A program made the position numbers and the translations under genes. The notes under the pieces are model-generated. The model saw only the letters and a list, made by a program, of their open reading frames with translations, had not been told where the DNA came from and did no database searches. Shown one piece after another: positions 15,134 to 24,238 of a stretch of DNA of 64,000 nt (within the stretch, counting starts at the first letter, position 1; every line of letters begins with the position of its first letter). The stretch is from Martinezella rhizogenes (lineage in GTDB: Bacteria > Pseudomonadota > Alphaproteobacteria > Rhizobiales > Rhizobiaceae), in contig NZ_JAPYZZ010000007.1 in NCBI RefSeq assembly GCF_027460065.1, forward strand, positions 62,001 through 126,000. Direction: 5' to 3'.

Positions 15134-17668
15134 TCATTGCGATGCCGCCAGCAACCGGGTGACGGCCTCAGGTACGTCACGGTCAAAACGGCCGCTCTTC
15201 CAGTCGTAGAAGCGATGTTCGCTCCACGGCCTGTCGGTGCCTGCGGTCGCCGCGCGTATCCGTCCAACGACGCCCGCTTGATCGCTGCCGGCGAAATTTA
15301 TCTCCACAGAGCCGATGCGCCTCAGTACGTCGCGATTGAGCAGCAAGGCTCCCGAGCGGCACTGCGTAAACGAGGTTCTGCGGGAAACGATGACGATATC
15401 TGCGATGTCACAGGCTTTCCCCGCAAACCGGCCGTCTTCCAGCACTATGATAAATTCGCCGCTTCTCGCACGCGCCACACACCAGACGCCTGTCCTGCAG
15501 GTGAAGACGCCGGACGAGGCATCTCTCAGCGTGGCCGTCATCTCCCGCGCCACGGCCTTCATGTCTTCCGGCGCCAGCTTCGATTTTGAGCTGAGAGCAA
15601 CGGTGGTTGTGGAAATCCCCGTCTTGATAAGGACAGGCGAGAGCGGTTTCTCAGGCAGCAGCAATGCCCTCTGCCACTGATCATAGATGAAGCCCTGCGG
15701 CCGCGTTTTTGTGGTGTAGACCTTGCCCTCGTCCAGAAGCGCCACCAGCTTGCCTTCCTCATGGATAAGCAGATCAGGCAGACTGCGTTGGGCGACGGCT
15801 CCGGAGAGGCCGAAGGCGAGGAACAGAGGCGGAATTCCAAGAAGCGCCAGCCGGCTGCGCAGCAAGGTCAGCAACAGAAAACCCGCCGAGGCGATGCCGA
15901 TGAACCAGCCATGCGGCCGCCCGGTGGCGGCGCTGCCGCCCCAGGACGCCACCTCCTGCGCAACCTCTATGACAAGTGCCATGCCGTACCCCATGACCTT
16001 CAGGAAGGGCGCATCGAGCCCGAAGGGCATCAACAGCATGGCGATGAGGCCGAAGGGCATGACGACCAGTGACATCAGCGGCATGGCTGCCAGATTGGCG
16101 AAAAGTCCATAGGTGGTGACACGCTGAAAATGTTCGACCGAATAGATCGCCGTCGAAAGCCCGCCGATCAGCGACGTGGTGATAACACCGCCGATGATGG
16201 TGCCCGCCGTTTCCGCCACCGTCATCCACGCCGGTTTGCGCCCGATGAACAGACGCTCCCGGTCGGTGCGCCAGCGGCTCCAGGCGGCATAGGCGGCAAC
16301 AAGCGCGATCGTCGCGGCAAAGGACATCTGGAAGCTCGGCCCCATGATTTCCGAGGGAGACAGAGCGAGAATGACCAGAGCGGACAGCGCAACATTCCTG
16401 AGGCTAAGCGACGGCTGATCGAACAGCACCGCAATCAGCATCACCGACATCATCAGCCAGGCACGTTCGGCAGAGACGGCAAAACCGGAAATCAGGTAAT
16501 AGGCGAGCGTCATCAGGAGCGCCGCAAAAGCGGATATCTTCTTCACCGGCCAGCGCTGGGCAAAGGCCGGAAACAGGCTGAAAGCGAGCCTCAGTCCAAC
16601 AAAGAATATGCCTGAGGCCAGCGCCATGTTGAGCCCGGATATGGCGACGATATGGGCAAGGCCGGAAAGACGCAGGGCTTCCATCGTCCCGGCCGATATG
16701 GCCTGTCTCTCATCGGTGACGATGGAGGCGGCAAACGCGCCGGCATCACCACCGATGGTGTTGCGGATGCGCTCGGCAATGGCGATGCGCAGGCCGTAAA
16801 GCCGCATATCGGCCCATTCCAGCCAGTCCTCTTTTGCGTCGATATCAGGAGCCGTTACCGTCTGCGGCGGCTTATAAAAAAAGCCGGTCGCGCCGATGCC
16901 CCTGAAATAGGAGGCAAAGGCGAAATCATTGAGACCGGGCAAGGCCGGACCGGATGGCGGCGACAGCCGTGCCTTGCCGCGGATGGTCGCACCGAGTGCC
17001 GCCGGCTCGCCGCCGCCGCGGGCCAGCAAAGAGACCTTTGCCGGAGGGCGTGACACTGTCGGCGCTTCGGTCGCAGCCAGTTGCACCACATACCGCCAGT
17101 CGCCGCGGGCATCGACCTCCCGGCGTATCACCGTTCCTGATATGGTGGTGGTGACGGGCGTATCCAGCACCACGGTCCCTGCCCGCCGCGTTTCGAATTC
17201 GGCAAAAAGCATGCCCAGCAACAGCAGCGCGACAATGCTGCAGGCCGTGGCTGCCGGGGTCGCGCGATATCGGGTGGCGCATGCCAGGCCGGCGGCGAGC
17301 AAAAAAAGAATAATGAGAAGCGGCAATGAAGGTGCTGCATCCAGTGAAAACCAGAGGATCGCTCCGCATCCGATGAAAACAGGCACGAAAAGAAAATCAT
17401 GGCCGAATGCGCGTTCCTCGGCGAGGCAGGTGGTGATTTTCTGGATAATGGCAGTTTGCGGTTTCGGCCTGCTGACAAGGGCAGGCAAATCATATGTCGC
17501 GACCTCGCCGGTCCGGCGCAGCGGTGACAGGATATCCGCCGTGCCGGGCAAGCCGCCCTGCATCGTTTCGGCATATCCGAAATGCTGTTTTTCCCCTTGA
17601 CCAAGCAATCTGCGCCGCGCCCCTGCCGCACCGGAAACAGGTTTGCAGGTGGACGCGAGGGATTGCAA
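15134..17668 (-). CDS. ComEC/Rec2-family DNA-uptake-type membrane protein lacking an evident nuclease domain
   Basis: An 844-residue polytopic protein. After about 80 non-conserved residues come two hydrophobic segments and a soluble OB-like stretch (TISGTVIRREVDARGDWRYV, as in DUF4131), then the Competence domain with the hallmark LAHIVAISGLNMALASG and many membrane helices. The C-terminal part resembles a metallo-beta-lactamase fold (LLIHEEGKLVALLDEGKVY) but I see no HxHxDH metal motif. ComEC forms the inner-membrane DNA channel in competent bacteria; in rhizobia its role is unproven. The true start may lie inside the first 100 codons. Confidence 0.85.
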   Translation of the reverse strand: MQSLASTCKPVSGAAGARRRLLGQGEKQHFGYAETMQGGLPGTADILSPLRRTGEVATYDLPALVSRPKPQTAIIQKITTCLAEERAFGHDFLFVPVFIGCGAILWFSLDAAPSLPLLIILFLLAAGLACATRYRATPAATACSIVALLLLGMLFAEFETRRAGTVVLDTPVTTTISGTVIRREVDARGDWRYVVQLAATEAPTVSRPPAKVSLLARGGGEPAALGATIRGKARLSPPSGPALPGLNDFAFASYFRGIGATGFFYKPPQTVTAPDIDAKEDWLEWADMRLYGLRIAIAERIRNTIGGDAGAFAASIVTDERQAISAGTMEALRLSGLAHIVAISGLNMALASGIFFVGLRLAFSLFPAFAQRWPVKKISAFAALLMTLAYYLISGFAVSAERAWLMMSVMLIAVLFDQPSLSLRNVALSALVILALSPSEIMGPSFQMSFAATIALVAAYAAWSRWRTDRERLFIGRKPAWMTVAETAGTIIGGVITTSLIGGLSTAIYSVEHFQRVTTYGLFANLAAMPLMSLVVMPFGLIAMLLMPFGLDAPFLKVMGYGMALVIEVAQEVASWGGSAATGRPHGWFIGIASAGFLLLTLLRSRLALLGIPPLFLAFGLSGAVAQRSLPDLLIHEEGKLVALLDEGKVYTTKTRPQGFIYDQWQRALLLPEKPLSPVLIKTGISTTTVALSSKSKLAPEDMKAVAREMTATLRDASSGVFTCRTGVWCVARARSGEFIIVLEDGRFAGKACDIADIVIVSRRTSFTQCRSGALLLNRDVLRRIGSVEINFAGSDQAGVVGRIRAATAGTDRPWSEHRFYDWKSGRFDRDVPEAVTRLLAASQ

Positions 17669-17870
17669 TGCTTTCCTTTAACCCTGCGTTGACCGAGATT
17701 GAATTGCCATGATCGATAAAGTGAAAAGCAACGCGATTGCGTTTGCCGCAATGCACAATTTGACCTTTGGATAGCTTGGCATCGGCGCCAGGATCATATA
17801 GCTAATCGGTAGACGCTTAACCGCGAGGCGTGTCTCAACGCCTCCACCCGCATGTTCTCGGAGGATCAGT

Positions 17871-19160
17871 ATGACGGAAAAAAGCGCTACAGTGACACTT
17901 GGCGAAAAGCAGGTGGAACTCCCGGTTAGGGAAGGCACGATTGGACCGAGCGTCGTCGACATCGCCACGCTCTACAAGCACACGGGCTCCTTCACCTACG
18001 ACCCGGGTTTCACGTCGACGGCCTCCTGCGAATCCAAGATCACCTATATCGACGGTGACGAGGGCGTTCTCCTGCATCGTGGTTTCCCCATCGAGCAGCT
18101 GGCTGAACAGGGCGACTTCCTGGAAACCTGCTACCTGCTGCTTTACGGCGAACTGCCGACGGCTGCACAGAAGAAGGATTTCGACACCCGCGTCACGCGC
18201 CACACCATGGTGCACGAGCAGATGAGCCGCTTCTTCACCGGCTATCGTCGCGATGCGCATCCGATGGCCGTCATGTGCGGCACGGTCGGCGCTCTCTCGG
18301 CCTTCTATCACGACTCGACCGACATCACCGATCCGCACCAGCGCATGGTCGCTTCGCTGCGCATGATCGCGAAGATGCCGACGATCGCCGCCATGGCCTA
18401 CAAGTACCATATCGGCCAGCCCTTCGTTTACCCAAAGAACGATCTGGATTACGCCTCCAACTTCCTGCACATGTGCTTTGCCGTGCCGTGCGAGGACTAC
18501 AAGGTGGATCCGGTTCTGGCCCGCGCCATGGACCGCATCTTCATCCTGCATGCCGATCACGAGCAGAACGCCTCCACCTCCACGGTGCGTCTTGCCGGTT
18601 CGTCGGGTGCAAATCCGTTCGCCTGTATTGCGGCTGGCATCGCCTGCCTCTGGGGTCCGGCTCACGGCGGCGCCAATGAAGCGGCGCTCAACATGCTCAA
18701 CGAAATCGGCACGGTTGACCGTATTCCGGAATATATCGCCCGCGCCAAGGACAAGAACGATCCGTTCCGCCTGATGGGCTTTGGCCACCGCGTCTACAAG
18801 AACTACGACCCGCGCGCCAAGATCATGCAGAAGACGATGTACGAAGTGCTGGAAGCCACCGGCAATTCCGACGATCCGATCATGCAGGTCGCGCTGGAAC
18901 TGGAAAAGATCGCCCTTTCTGACCCCTACTTCGTCGAAAAGAAGCTTTACCCGAATGTCGACTTCTATTCGGGCATCACGCTGAAGGCGCTCGGCTTCCC
19001 CACGACCATGTTCACCGTTCTCTTCGCTCTCGCCCGCACCGTCGGCTGGATCGCGCAGTGGAACGAAATGATCGAAGATCCGCAGCAGCGTATCGGCCGT
19101 CCGCGCCAGCTCTACACAGGCGCCGGCAAGCGCGATTACGTTCCGGTTTCCAAGCGTTAA
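17871..19160 (+). CDS. gltA: Citrate synthase (type II, hexameric)
   Basis: The 429-residue enzyme condenses oxaloacetate and acetyl-CoA to citrate in the first TCA step. It shows the active-site stretches [40 protein letters not shown] and VDFYSGI, carrying the catalytic His and Asp. The N-terminal beta domain ([19 protein letters not shown]) is typical of proteobacterial NADH-sensitive type II enzymes. An ATG at 17871 follows GGAGGATC. It is divergent from comEC across 202 bases and ends in a strong terminator. Confidence 0.97.
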   Translation: MTEKSATVTLGEKQVELPVREGTIGPSVVDIATLYKHTGSFTYDPGFTSTASCESKITYIDGDEGVLLHRGFPIEQLAEQGDFLETCYLLLYGELPTAAQKKDFDTRVTRHTMVHEQMSRFFTGYRRDAHPMAVMCGTVGALSAFYHDSTDITDPHQRMVASLRMIAKMPTIAAMAYKYHIGQPFVYPKNDLDYASNFLHMCFAVPCEDYKVDPVLARAMDRIFILHADHEQNASTSTVRLAGSSGANPFACIAAGIACLWGPAHGGANEAALNMLNEIGTVDRIPEYIARAKDKNDPFRLMGFGHRVYKNYDPRAKIMQKTMYEVLEATGNSDDPIMQVALELEKIALSDPYFVEKKLYPNVDFYSGITLKALGFPTTMFTVLFALARTVGWIAQWNEMIEDPQQRIGRPRQLYTGAGKRDYVPVSKR

Positions 19161-19181
19161 GCCGCGAAACCAACTAAGATC

Positions 19182-19215
19182 AAAGGCCGGCAGGTTTTCA
19201 CCCGCCGGCCTTTTT
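19182..19215 (+). terminator. Rho-independent terminator of gltA
   Basis: A 10-bp perfect stem (AAAGGCCGGC/GCCGGCCTTT) followed by a T-run, 22 bases after the gltA stop. The A-run on the other side would also let it work for the minus-strand ABC operon that ends at 19239. Confidence 0.9.
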
Positions 19216-19238
19216 GTTGGGCGTCTCCGGGATATTTC

Positions 19239-19973
19239 TCAGTGGCGCGCAGCAACGCCGAGAAACTGCTTCAGTTCTGGCGTGACGGGATTGGAGAACA
19301 CCTCCTCAGGCGGGCCGATTTCATGCACCCTGCCCTCATGCATGAAAACGACGCGGGAGCAGACGTCGCGGGCAAATTTCATTTCATGCGTTACCATCAG
19401 CAGCGTCATGCCTTCGCCGGCAAGTTCACGCACCACCGCCAGCACTTCAGAAACCAACTCGGGATCGAGCGCCGAGGTGATCTCGTCGCAGAGGATCGCG
19501 ATAGGCTGCATGGCGAGCGCGCGGGCAATGGCGACGCGCTGCTGCTGGCCACCGGACAATTCATCGGGATAGGCATCGAACTTATGCGCTAGCCCGACCC
19601 GCTCCAGCATCTTGCGGGCAACGGCTTCCGCTTCCGGTTTCGGTGTCTTCTTCACCACCGTCTGAGACAGCATGACGTTGCCGCCGACGGTCTGGTGCGG
19701 AAAGAGGTTGAACTGCTGGAAGATCATGCCGACCTTCAGCCGCAAAGCTTTCAGATGCAGATCATCGTCGAGAAGCTGCGCGCCGGCGACTGATATGGAA
19801 CCGGCCGAAATCGTCTCCAGCCCGTTGATGCAGCGAAGCAGGGTCGATTTTCCCGATCCGCTCTTGCCGATGATGGCGATGACCTCGCCGGGCTCCACAT
19901 CGAGGTTGATGCCTTTCAGAACCTCGTTGCTGCCATAGCTTTTACGGACTTCAGTGATTTCGATGAGCGACAT
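19239..19973 (-). CDS. Amino-acid ABC transporter ATP-binding protein (GlnQ/HisP family)
   Basis: From the ATG at 19973 the protein is 244 residues with Walker A GKSGSGKST, Q-loop IFQQFNLFPHQTVGGNVML, signature LSGGQQQRVAIARALAM, Walker B ILCDEITSALDPE and LMVTHEM. Its start lies 23 bases inside the preceding permease gene, giving coupled translation. Last gene of a five-gene minus-strand operon (regulator, binding protein, two permeases, ATPase). It is a paralogue of the ATPase at 12328. Confidence 0.92.
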   Translation of the reverse strand: MSLIEITEVRKSYGSNEVLKGINLDVEPGEVIAIIGKSGSGKSTLLRCINGLETISAGSISVAGAQLLDDDLHLKALRLKVGMIFQQFNLFPHQTVGGNVMLSQTVVKKTPKPEAEAVARKMLERVGLAHKFDAYPDELSGGQQQRVAIARALAMQPIAILCDEITSALDPELVSEVLAVVRELAGEGMTLLMVTHEMKFARDVCSRVVFMHEGRVHEIGPPEEVFSNPVTPELKQFLGVAARH

Positions 19974-20610
19974 TGAGCTTCCTTTCGAGGATCTGGCTGC
20001 TCTTCGACAGAGGCCAGCACAGCGCGAAATAGATGAGGGCGACGAGGCCATAAACGGTGAAGGGCTGGAAGGTGGCGTTGGTGACGACCGTGCCGGCCTT
20101 GGACAGTTCCACGAAGCCGATGATCGAGGTTACCGCCGTTCCCTTGATGACCTGCACGAAGAAACCGACGGTTGGCGGAATGGCCACCCGCATGGCCTGC
20201 GGCAGGATGACGTAGCGCATCTGTTGCAGGCGGCCCATGGCAAGGCTTGCCGATGCCTCCCATTGGCCCTTCGCGACAGATTCGACGCAGCCGCGCCAGA
20301 TTTCGGTGAGAAATGCAGCCGCCCACAGGATCAGCGTCAGGCCCGCCGCCAGCCAGGCCGGCACATCGATGCCGACGAGGCCGAGGCCGAAAAAGGCGAT
20401 GAAAAGCTGCATCAAAAGCGGCGTTCCCTGAAAAAGCTCTACATAATAGCGCGCGAAAACCCGCATCGATTTTTTTCGGGAAATGCGCATGAACAGCAGA
20501 AGCAGCGCCACGAGACCGCCGCCGGCAAAGGAAACGAGCGACAGCAGAACGGTCCAGCGCGTCGCAAGCAGCAGGTTTCTGAGAATATCCCAGGTGGAGA
20601 ATTCGATCAT
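19951..20610 (-). CDS. Amino-acid ABC transporter permease
   Basis: A 219-residue PAAT permease with VELFQGTPLLMQLFIAFFGLG and an EAA loop at EASASLAMGRLQQMRYVILP. The start overlaps the stop of the first permease by four bases. About five membrane segments. With its neighbour it forms the channel of the importer inserted between gltA and lpxB. Confidence 0.9.
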   Translation of the reverse strand: MIEFSTWDILRNLLLATRWTVLLSLVSFAGGGLVALLLLFMRISRKKSMRVFARYYVELFQGTPLLMQLFIAFFGLGLVGIDVPAWLAAGLTLILWAAAFLTEIWRGCVESVAKGQWEASASLAMGRLQQMRYVILPQAMRVAIPPTVGFFVQVIKGTAVTSIIGFVELSKAGTVVTNATFQPFTVYGLVALIYFALCWPLSKSSQILERKLNVAHRNH

Positions 20611-21278
20611 CGGACACTCCTGCGCGGAAAGATGAGGTTGCCGCCCATGACAAGCACCTGCCTCAACAGAATGGCCAGCACAAGATAGATGACGGTGGAG
20701 ACCATGTAGGCTTCGAAGGCGCGGAAGGTGCGCGACTGGATGAAATTGGCCGCGAAGGTCAGGTCCTCGGCGGCGATCTGCGATACGACAGACGAGCCGA
20801 GCATGACGATCACCACCTGCGACGAAAGCGCTGGCCAGATGCGTTGCAGGGAGGGAACCAGCACCACATGCCGGAAGGTCTCGAAACGAGTCATGGCAAG
20901 GCTTGCCCCCGCCTCAAATTGCCCCTTGGGCGTCGCCTGAATGCCGGCGCGGATGATCTCGCAGCTATAAGCACCGAGATTGACCACCATGGCAATGTTG
21001 GCCGCGCTCAGTTCCGACAGTTGCAGGCCAAGCGACGGCAGGCCGAAGAAGATAAAAAACAATTGTATGAGAAATGGCGTATTGCGAATGAGCTCCACAT
21101 AGGTCGCGACCGGCGGCCGCAGCCATTTGGGCCCGAGCGCGCGCACCCAGGCGCAGAATATGCCGAGAGCTATGCCAAGAATGCCGCCGATGGCAATCAA
21201 TTCCAGCGTGATGGCAATGCCCTTGGCGATCTGCGGGTAATAATCGACAAGCCATCCAAAATCGAATGTGTATTTCAC
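20607..21278 (-). CDS. Amino-acid ABC transporter permease
   Basis: A 223-residue PAAT permease with VELIRNTPFLIQLFFIFFGLP and an EAA loop at EAGASLAMTRFETFRHVVLV. It follows the binding protein gene after an 80-base gap that carries a strong hairpin. No unusual features; partner of the permease at 19951. Confidence 0.9.
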   Translation of the reverse strand: MKYTFDFGWLVDYYPQIAKGIAITLELIAIGGILGIALGIFCAWVRALGPKWLRPPVATYVELIRNTPFLIQLFFIFFGLPSLGLQLSELSAANIAMVVNLGAYSCEIIRAGIQATPKGQFEAGASLAMTRFETFRHVVLVPSLQRIWPALSSQVVIVMLGSSVVSQIAAEDLTFAANFIQSRTFRAFEAYMVSTVIYLVLAILLRQVLVMGGNLIFPRRSVR

Positions 21279-21305
21279 CCGATATTTCCTTTCGGGGAGG
21301 ACAAA

Positions 21306-21344
21306 CCATGCGCCGGGCGGGGATCAGACAGGACCGGCGCATGG
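21306..21344 (-). other. Intercistronic hairpin after the binding protein gene
   Basis: An 11-bp perfect stem (CCATGCGCCGG/CCGGCGCATGG) with a 17-base loop between the binding protein stop and the permease start. No T-run. It is the third operon in this window with such a hairpin at exactly this position. Confidence 0.65.
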
Positions 21345-21358
21345 ATTTGCCGGGTTGG

Positions 21359-22144
21359 TCAGAGATCCTTCGGAAGGTCGGTTTTCAGCCACTTCTGCGC
21401 GATCGTGTTCAGCGAACCATCGGTCTTTGCAGTCGCGATGATGGCGTTGACCTTTTCCAGCAGCGCCGGCTGTTCCTTGTTCAGGCCGATATAGCAGGGG
21501 GAATTCTTGATCAGGAATTTCAGCTCGGGGCGCTTCGGCGGGTTCTTGGCCAGAATGGCGGCGGCCACGACATTGCCCGTGGCCACGGCTTCCACCTGGC
21601 CGGCGAGGAACGCAGAGATGGTGCCGTTATTGTCCTCATAACGCTTGATGGTGGTGTCGGCCGGAGCGACCTTGGTCAGTTCCAGATCCTCGACAGCGCC
21701 ACGGGTGACGCCGATGGTCTTGCCCGAGAGATCTTCCGCCTTGGTGACAGTAACCGAGTCCGGTGCAAAGACGCCGTTGAAGAACGGCGCATAGGCGGTG
21801 GAGAAGTCGATGACCTTTTCACGGTCCGGGTTCTTGCCGAGGCTCGAGATGACGAGATCGACCTTGTTGGTCTGCAGATAGGGAACGCGGTTGGCGCTGG
21901 TGACCGGCACCAGCTCGACCTTCACGCCAAGCTTCTCGCCGATGAGATTGGCAACGTCGATATCGTAACCCTGCGGCGCCATATCCGTGCCGACGCTGCC
22001 GAAGGGCGGGAAATCCTGCGGGACCGCAACACGGATCGTACCGCGCGAGGAAATATCGCTAAGCGCATCGGCAAAGGCTGCGGGCGAGAAACCAAGCGTT
22101 GCGGAAACAGCGGCGATGGCGAGCAATGAACGTCTGGACAACAT
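21359..22144 (-). CDS. Polar amino-acid-type ABC transporter solute-binding protein
   Basis: The 261-residue family 3 receptor begins with a signal peptide (MLSRRSLLAIAAVSATLGFS, cleaved near AFA). The mature protein has GTIRVAVPQDFPPFGSV, GYDIDVANLIGEKLGVKVEL, KVDLVISSLGKNPDREKV and LSGKTIGVTRGAVEDLEL. It delivers ligand to the two permeases downstream. The regulator gene ends six bases before its start. The ligand cannot be told from sequence. Confidence 0.9.
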   Translation of the reverse strand: MLSRRSLLAIAAVSATLGFSPAAFADALSDISSRGTIRVAVPQDFPPFGSVGTDMAPQGYDIDVANLIGEKLGVKVELVPVTSANRVPYLQTNKVDLVISSLGKNPDREKVIDFSTAYAPFFNGVFAPDSVTVTKAEDLSGKTIGVTRGAVEDLELTKVAPADTTIKRYEDNNGTISAFLAGQVEAVATGNVVAAAILAKNPPKRPELKFLIKNSPCYIGLNKEQPALLEKVNAIIATAKTDGSLNTIAQKWLKTDLPKDL

Positions 22145-22150
22145 GGGAGA

Positions 22151-22861
22151 CTACTCCTTGGGGCTTGAGAAAAGGGGCTGCAATGAAAGGGAGTTGCGAA
22201 GCTCATAAAGCGGGTCCGGTCTGCGGGTGAGATCGAGACCAGTTTCGACTTCGTCGAGATGGCGGATGGCGAGTTCGGCGGCAGCATGGAAATCGGCCGC
22301 TTTGATCGCCTCGAAGATGCGGCAATGTCCGTCATGCGATTGTTGTGCATGGAAATCGGACTGATAGAGCATGGAGATGAGGATGGTTCTGGCCGTCAGG
22401 TCACGCAGCGCTTCGACGATGATGTCGTTTCCGGCGATTTCGGCGATGCGGATGTGAAAATCACCCATCAGGCAGGTCAGGCGCTGTCGATCACCTTTGG
22501 CAATCGCCGCCTTCTCCTCATCGAGATGATCGGCAAGCATGGCAATGCCTTGCGCGCTCACAGTGGAAAGATTGCGCAGAAGCCCATATTCGATGATGCG
22601 GCGCGCCTCATAGACCTTGATGGATTCTTCAGCGGAAGGCTCCACCACGAACCAGCCGCGACGTGGGCTGACAGTGACGATGCCGCGCGTCTCAAGCCGC
22701 ATCATCGCCTCGCGAATGCGCGTCCGCGACACGCTGAAAAGGCTGGCGAGCTGGTTCTCGCTGAGCCGGGTTCCCGGACGGATGCGCGCGGAAAGAATAC
22801 CTGAGATGATGGCGTCTTCTACCGCGCTCTGGGCGCTTTCGGATGTATGGCTATCTTGCAT
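22151..22861 (-). CDS. GntR family regulator, FCD subfamily
   Basis: The 236-residue protein has an N-terminal winged helix (AIISGILSARIRPGTRLSEN; LASLFSVSRTRIREAMMRLE) and a C-terminal FCD domain of helices with D and H metal or ligand residues (EARRIIEYGLLRN; MGDFHIRIAEIAGND; HDGHCRIFEAI). It is the first gene of the ABC operon, six bases before the binding protein gene. A near-perfect palindrome covers its start codon, so it very likely represses its own operon until the transported compound or a product binds. Confidence 0.88.
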   Translation of the reverse strand: MQDSHTSESAQSAVEDAIISGILSARIRPGTRLSENQLASLFSVSRTRIREAMMRLETRGIVTVSPRRGWFVVEPSAEESIKVYEARRIIEYGLLRNLSTVSAQGIAMLADHLDEEKAAIAKGDRQRLTCLMGDFHIRIAEIAGNDIIVEALRDLTARTILISMLYQSDFHAQQSHDGHCRIFEAIKAADFHAAAELAIRHLDEVETGLDLTRRPDPLYELRNSLSLQPLFSSPKE

Positions 22862-22868
22862 ACAAGAT
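22853..22868. promoter_or_regulatory. Probable autoregulatory FCD-type operator over the start codon
   Basis: ATCTTG-CATA-CAAGAT has perfect 6-bp arms; its core TTGCATACAA resembles the TTGTATACAA-type sites of FCD regulators. The ATG of the regulator (22861-22859) lies inside the 4-base centre. Binding would block transcription start or early elongation of the whole operon. Confidence 0.7.
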
Positions 22869-23053
22869 TGAAAGCAAGAGCCGTGCCAGACGAAAATTTA
22901 GCGGTTCTCGGCCGCCTGATGATCAGTTGCTTGCCGCCCTAACAATCAAATGCGCTAAAACAGAGCCCTCGCCTGCCTTGATCGGCGGCAGGTGGAACTG
23001 AGCGTTACCTGTCCGCGAACCGCGATTACGCCGCTCGGACAGGACAAATATGA

Positions 23054-24238
23054 TCAGGCTGAGCGGCTATTTTTGGTCTTCAGGACATCGAGAAGAATGG
23101 CTGCGCCGGTTTCGCCGGGAGGGATTTCCGTATGCAGACGCTGCTGCACCAGCGCGTAACCTTCCAGCATCGCCCGCCGTTCGGTGGTATCGGAAGACAG
23201 GCGCTCGGCCCAGCGCAGCATCGAGCCTGATCGCACCACCTCGTTGAAATATTCCGGTATGATGGCGTAATCGGCAATCAGATTCGGCAAAGCGCCCGTC
23301 CAGGTCTTCACCCGCTTGCTCAGCATGGTGAAAATCCAGTCGGTCTTATAGACCGAGATGGTCGGCACGCCGGCAAGCGCCAGTTCGAGAATGACGGTGC
23401 CGGAAGCGGCAATGGCCGCATCGGCCTTAGCAAAGGCGTTCCACTTGAAGGCAGAGTCGATGCCGATCTCGGGCCGGATATTGTCCGGCCACGCCGCTGC
23501 CATTTCGCGAATGCGATGTTCCTGCCGTGGTACGGTGGGAAGCAGGAACCGGGTGGGGCCGTTGCGCTGCACGAAGGCCTTCGCCGCTTCCTGAAACGGC
23601 TCCATCAACCGTGTCGTCTCAGTGGAGCGCGAGCCCGGCAGCAGAAGGATGGTCTTCGGATGGCCTTGCTCCGGAAGAGGCCGCTCTGCTCGCTTCTGCC
23701 GCACCGCGAGCACTTCGGGATCGACACTGAGCCGGTGGCCGACGAATGTAGTCGGCGGGCCGCCAAGACGCCGCATGGCCTCGGGCTCGAAAGGCAGCAG
23801 GGCCAGAACGTGGTCGACATAGGACAACATCGCCGTGGCGCGATACTCCTTCCACGCCCACACGCTCGGGCAGACATAATTGACAACCGGCAGCTGCGGC
23901 AATTGCTTGCGGACTTTTTTCGCGACGCGATGGGTGAAGTCCGGGCTGTCGATGATCAGCAGAATGTCCGGCTTTGCGGCCACGATGGCCGCGGCGGTCT
24001 GGTTGATCCGCGCAATGAGTTTCGGCAGCTTCTTGAAAACCTGCGTGAAGCCCATGATGGAGAGTTCGGAATAGTCGAACAGAGACTTAAGTCCCTGCGC
24101 CTTCAGCGCTTCGCCGCCAACGCCTACCAGTTCGACAGAACCTGCATATCGGGCTTTGAGCGATCGGATCAGATCCGCGCCTAAGAGATCGCCGGATACT
24201 TCGCCAGCGATTACCGCCACTTTTAATGCCGCCGTCAT
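23054..24238 (-). CDS. lpxB: Lipid-A-disaccharide synthase
   Basis: From the ATG at 24238 the protein is 394 residues. LpxB joins UDP-2,3-diacylglucosamine and lipid X to form the lipid A disaccharide at the inner membrane. Family segments visible are VAVIAGEVSGDLLGADLI near the N-terminus, SPDFTHRVAKKVRK, NYVCPSVWAWKEYRA, LLLPGSRSTE and AASGTVILELALAGVPTISVYKTD. The ATG overlaps the lpxI stop by four bases. It is the last gene of the lpxD-fabZ-lpxA-lpxI-lpxB operon. Confidence 0.96.
   Translation of the reverse strand: MTAALKVAVIAGEVSGDLLGADLIRSLKARYAGSVELVGVGGEALKAQGLKSLFDYSELSIMGFTQVFKKLPKLIARINQTAAAIVAAKPDILLIIDSPDFTHRVAKKVRKQLPQLPVVNYVCPSVWAWKEYRATAMLSYVDHVLALLPFEPEAMRRLGGPPTTFVGHRLSVDPEVLAVRQKRAERPLPEQGHPKTILLLPGSRSTETTRLMEPFQEAAKAFVQRNGPTRFLLPTVPRQEHRIREMAAAWPDNIRPEIGIDSAFKWNAFAKADAAIAASGTVILELALAGVPTISVYKTDWIFTMLSKRVKTWTGALPNLIADYAIIPEYFNEVVRSGSMLRWAERLSSDTTERRAMLEGYALVQQRLHTEIPPGETGAAILLDVLKTKNSRSA

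Noticed and set aside
17669..17870. Absence of gltX between comEC and gltA
   Set aside because: I recall gltX at this position in some relatives, but I cannot verify this for Agrobacterium, so I do not claim a loss or rearrangement.
23008..23043. Inverted repeat CCTGTCCG/CGGACAGG after lpxB as a terminator
   Set aside because: The loop is 20 bases and no T-run follows on the minus strand; too weak to call.
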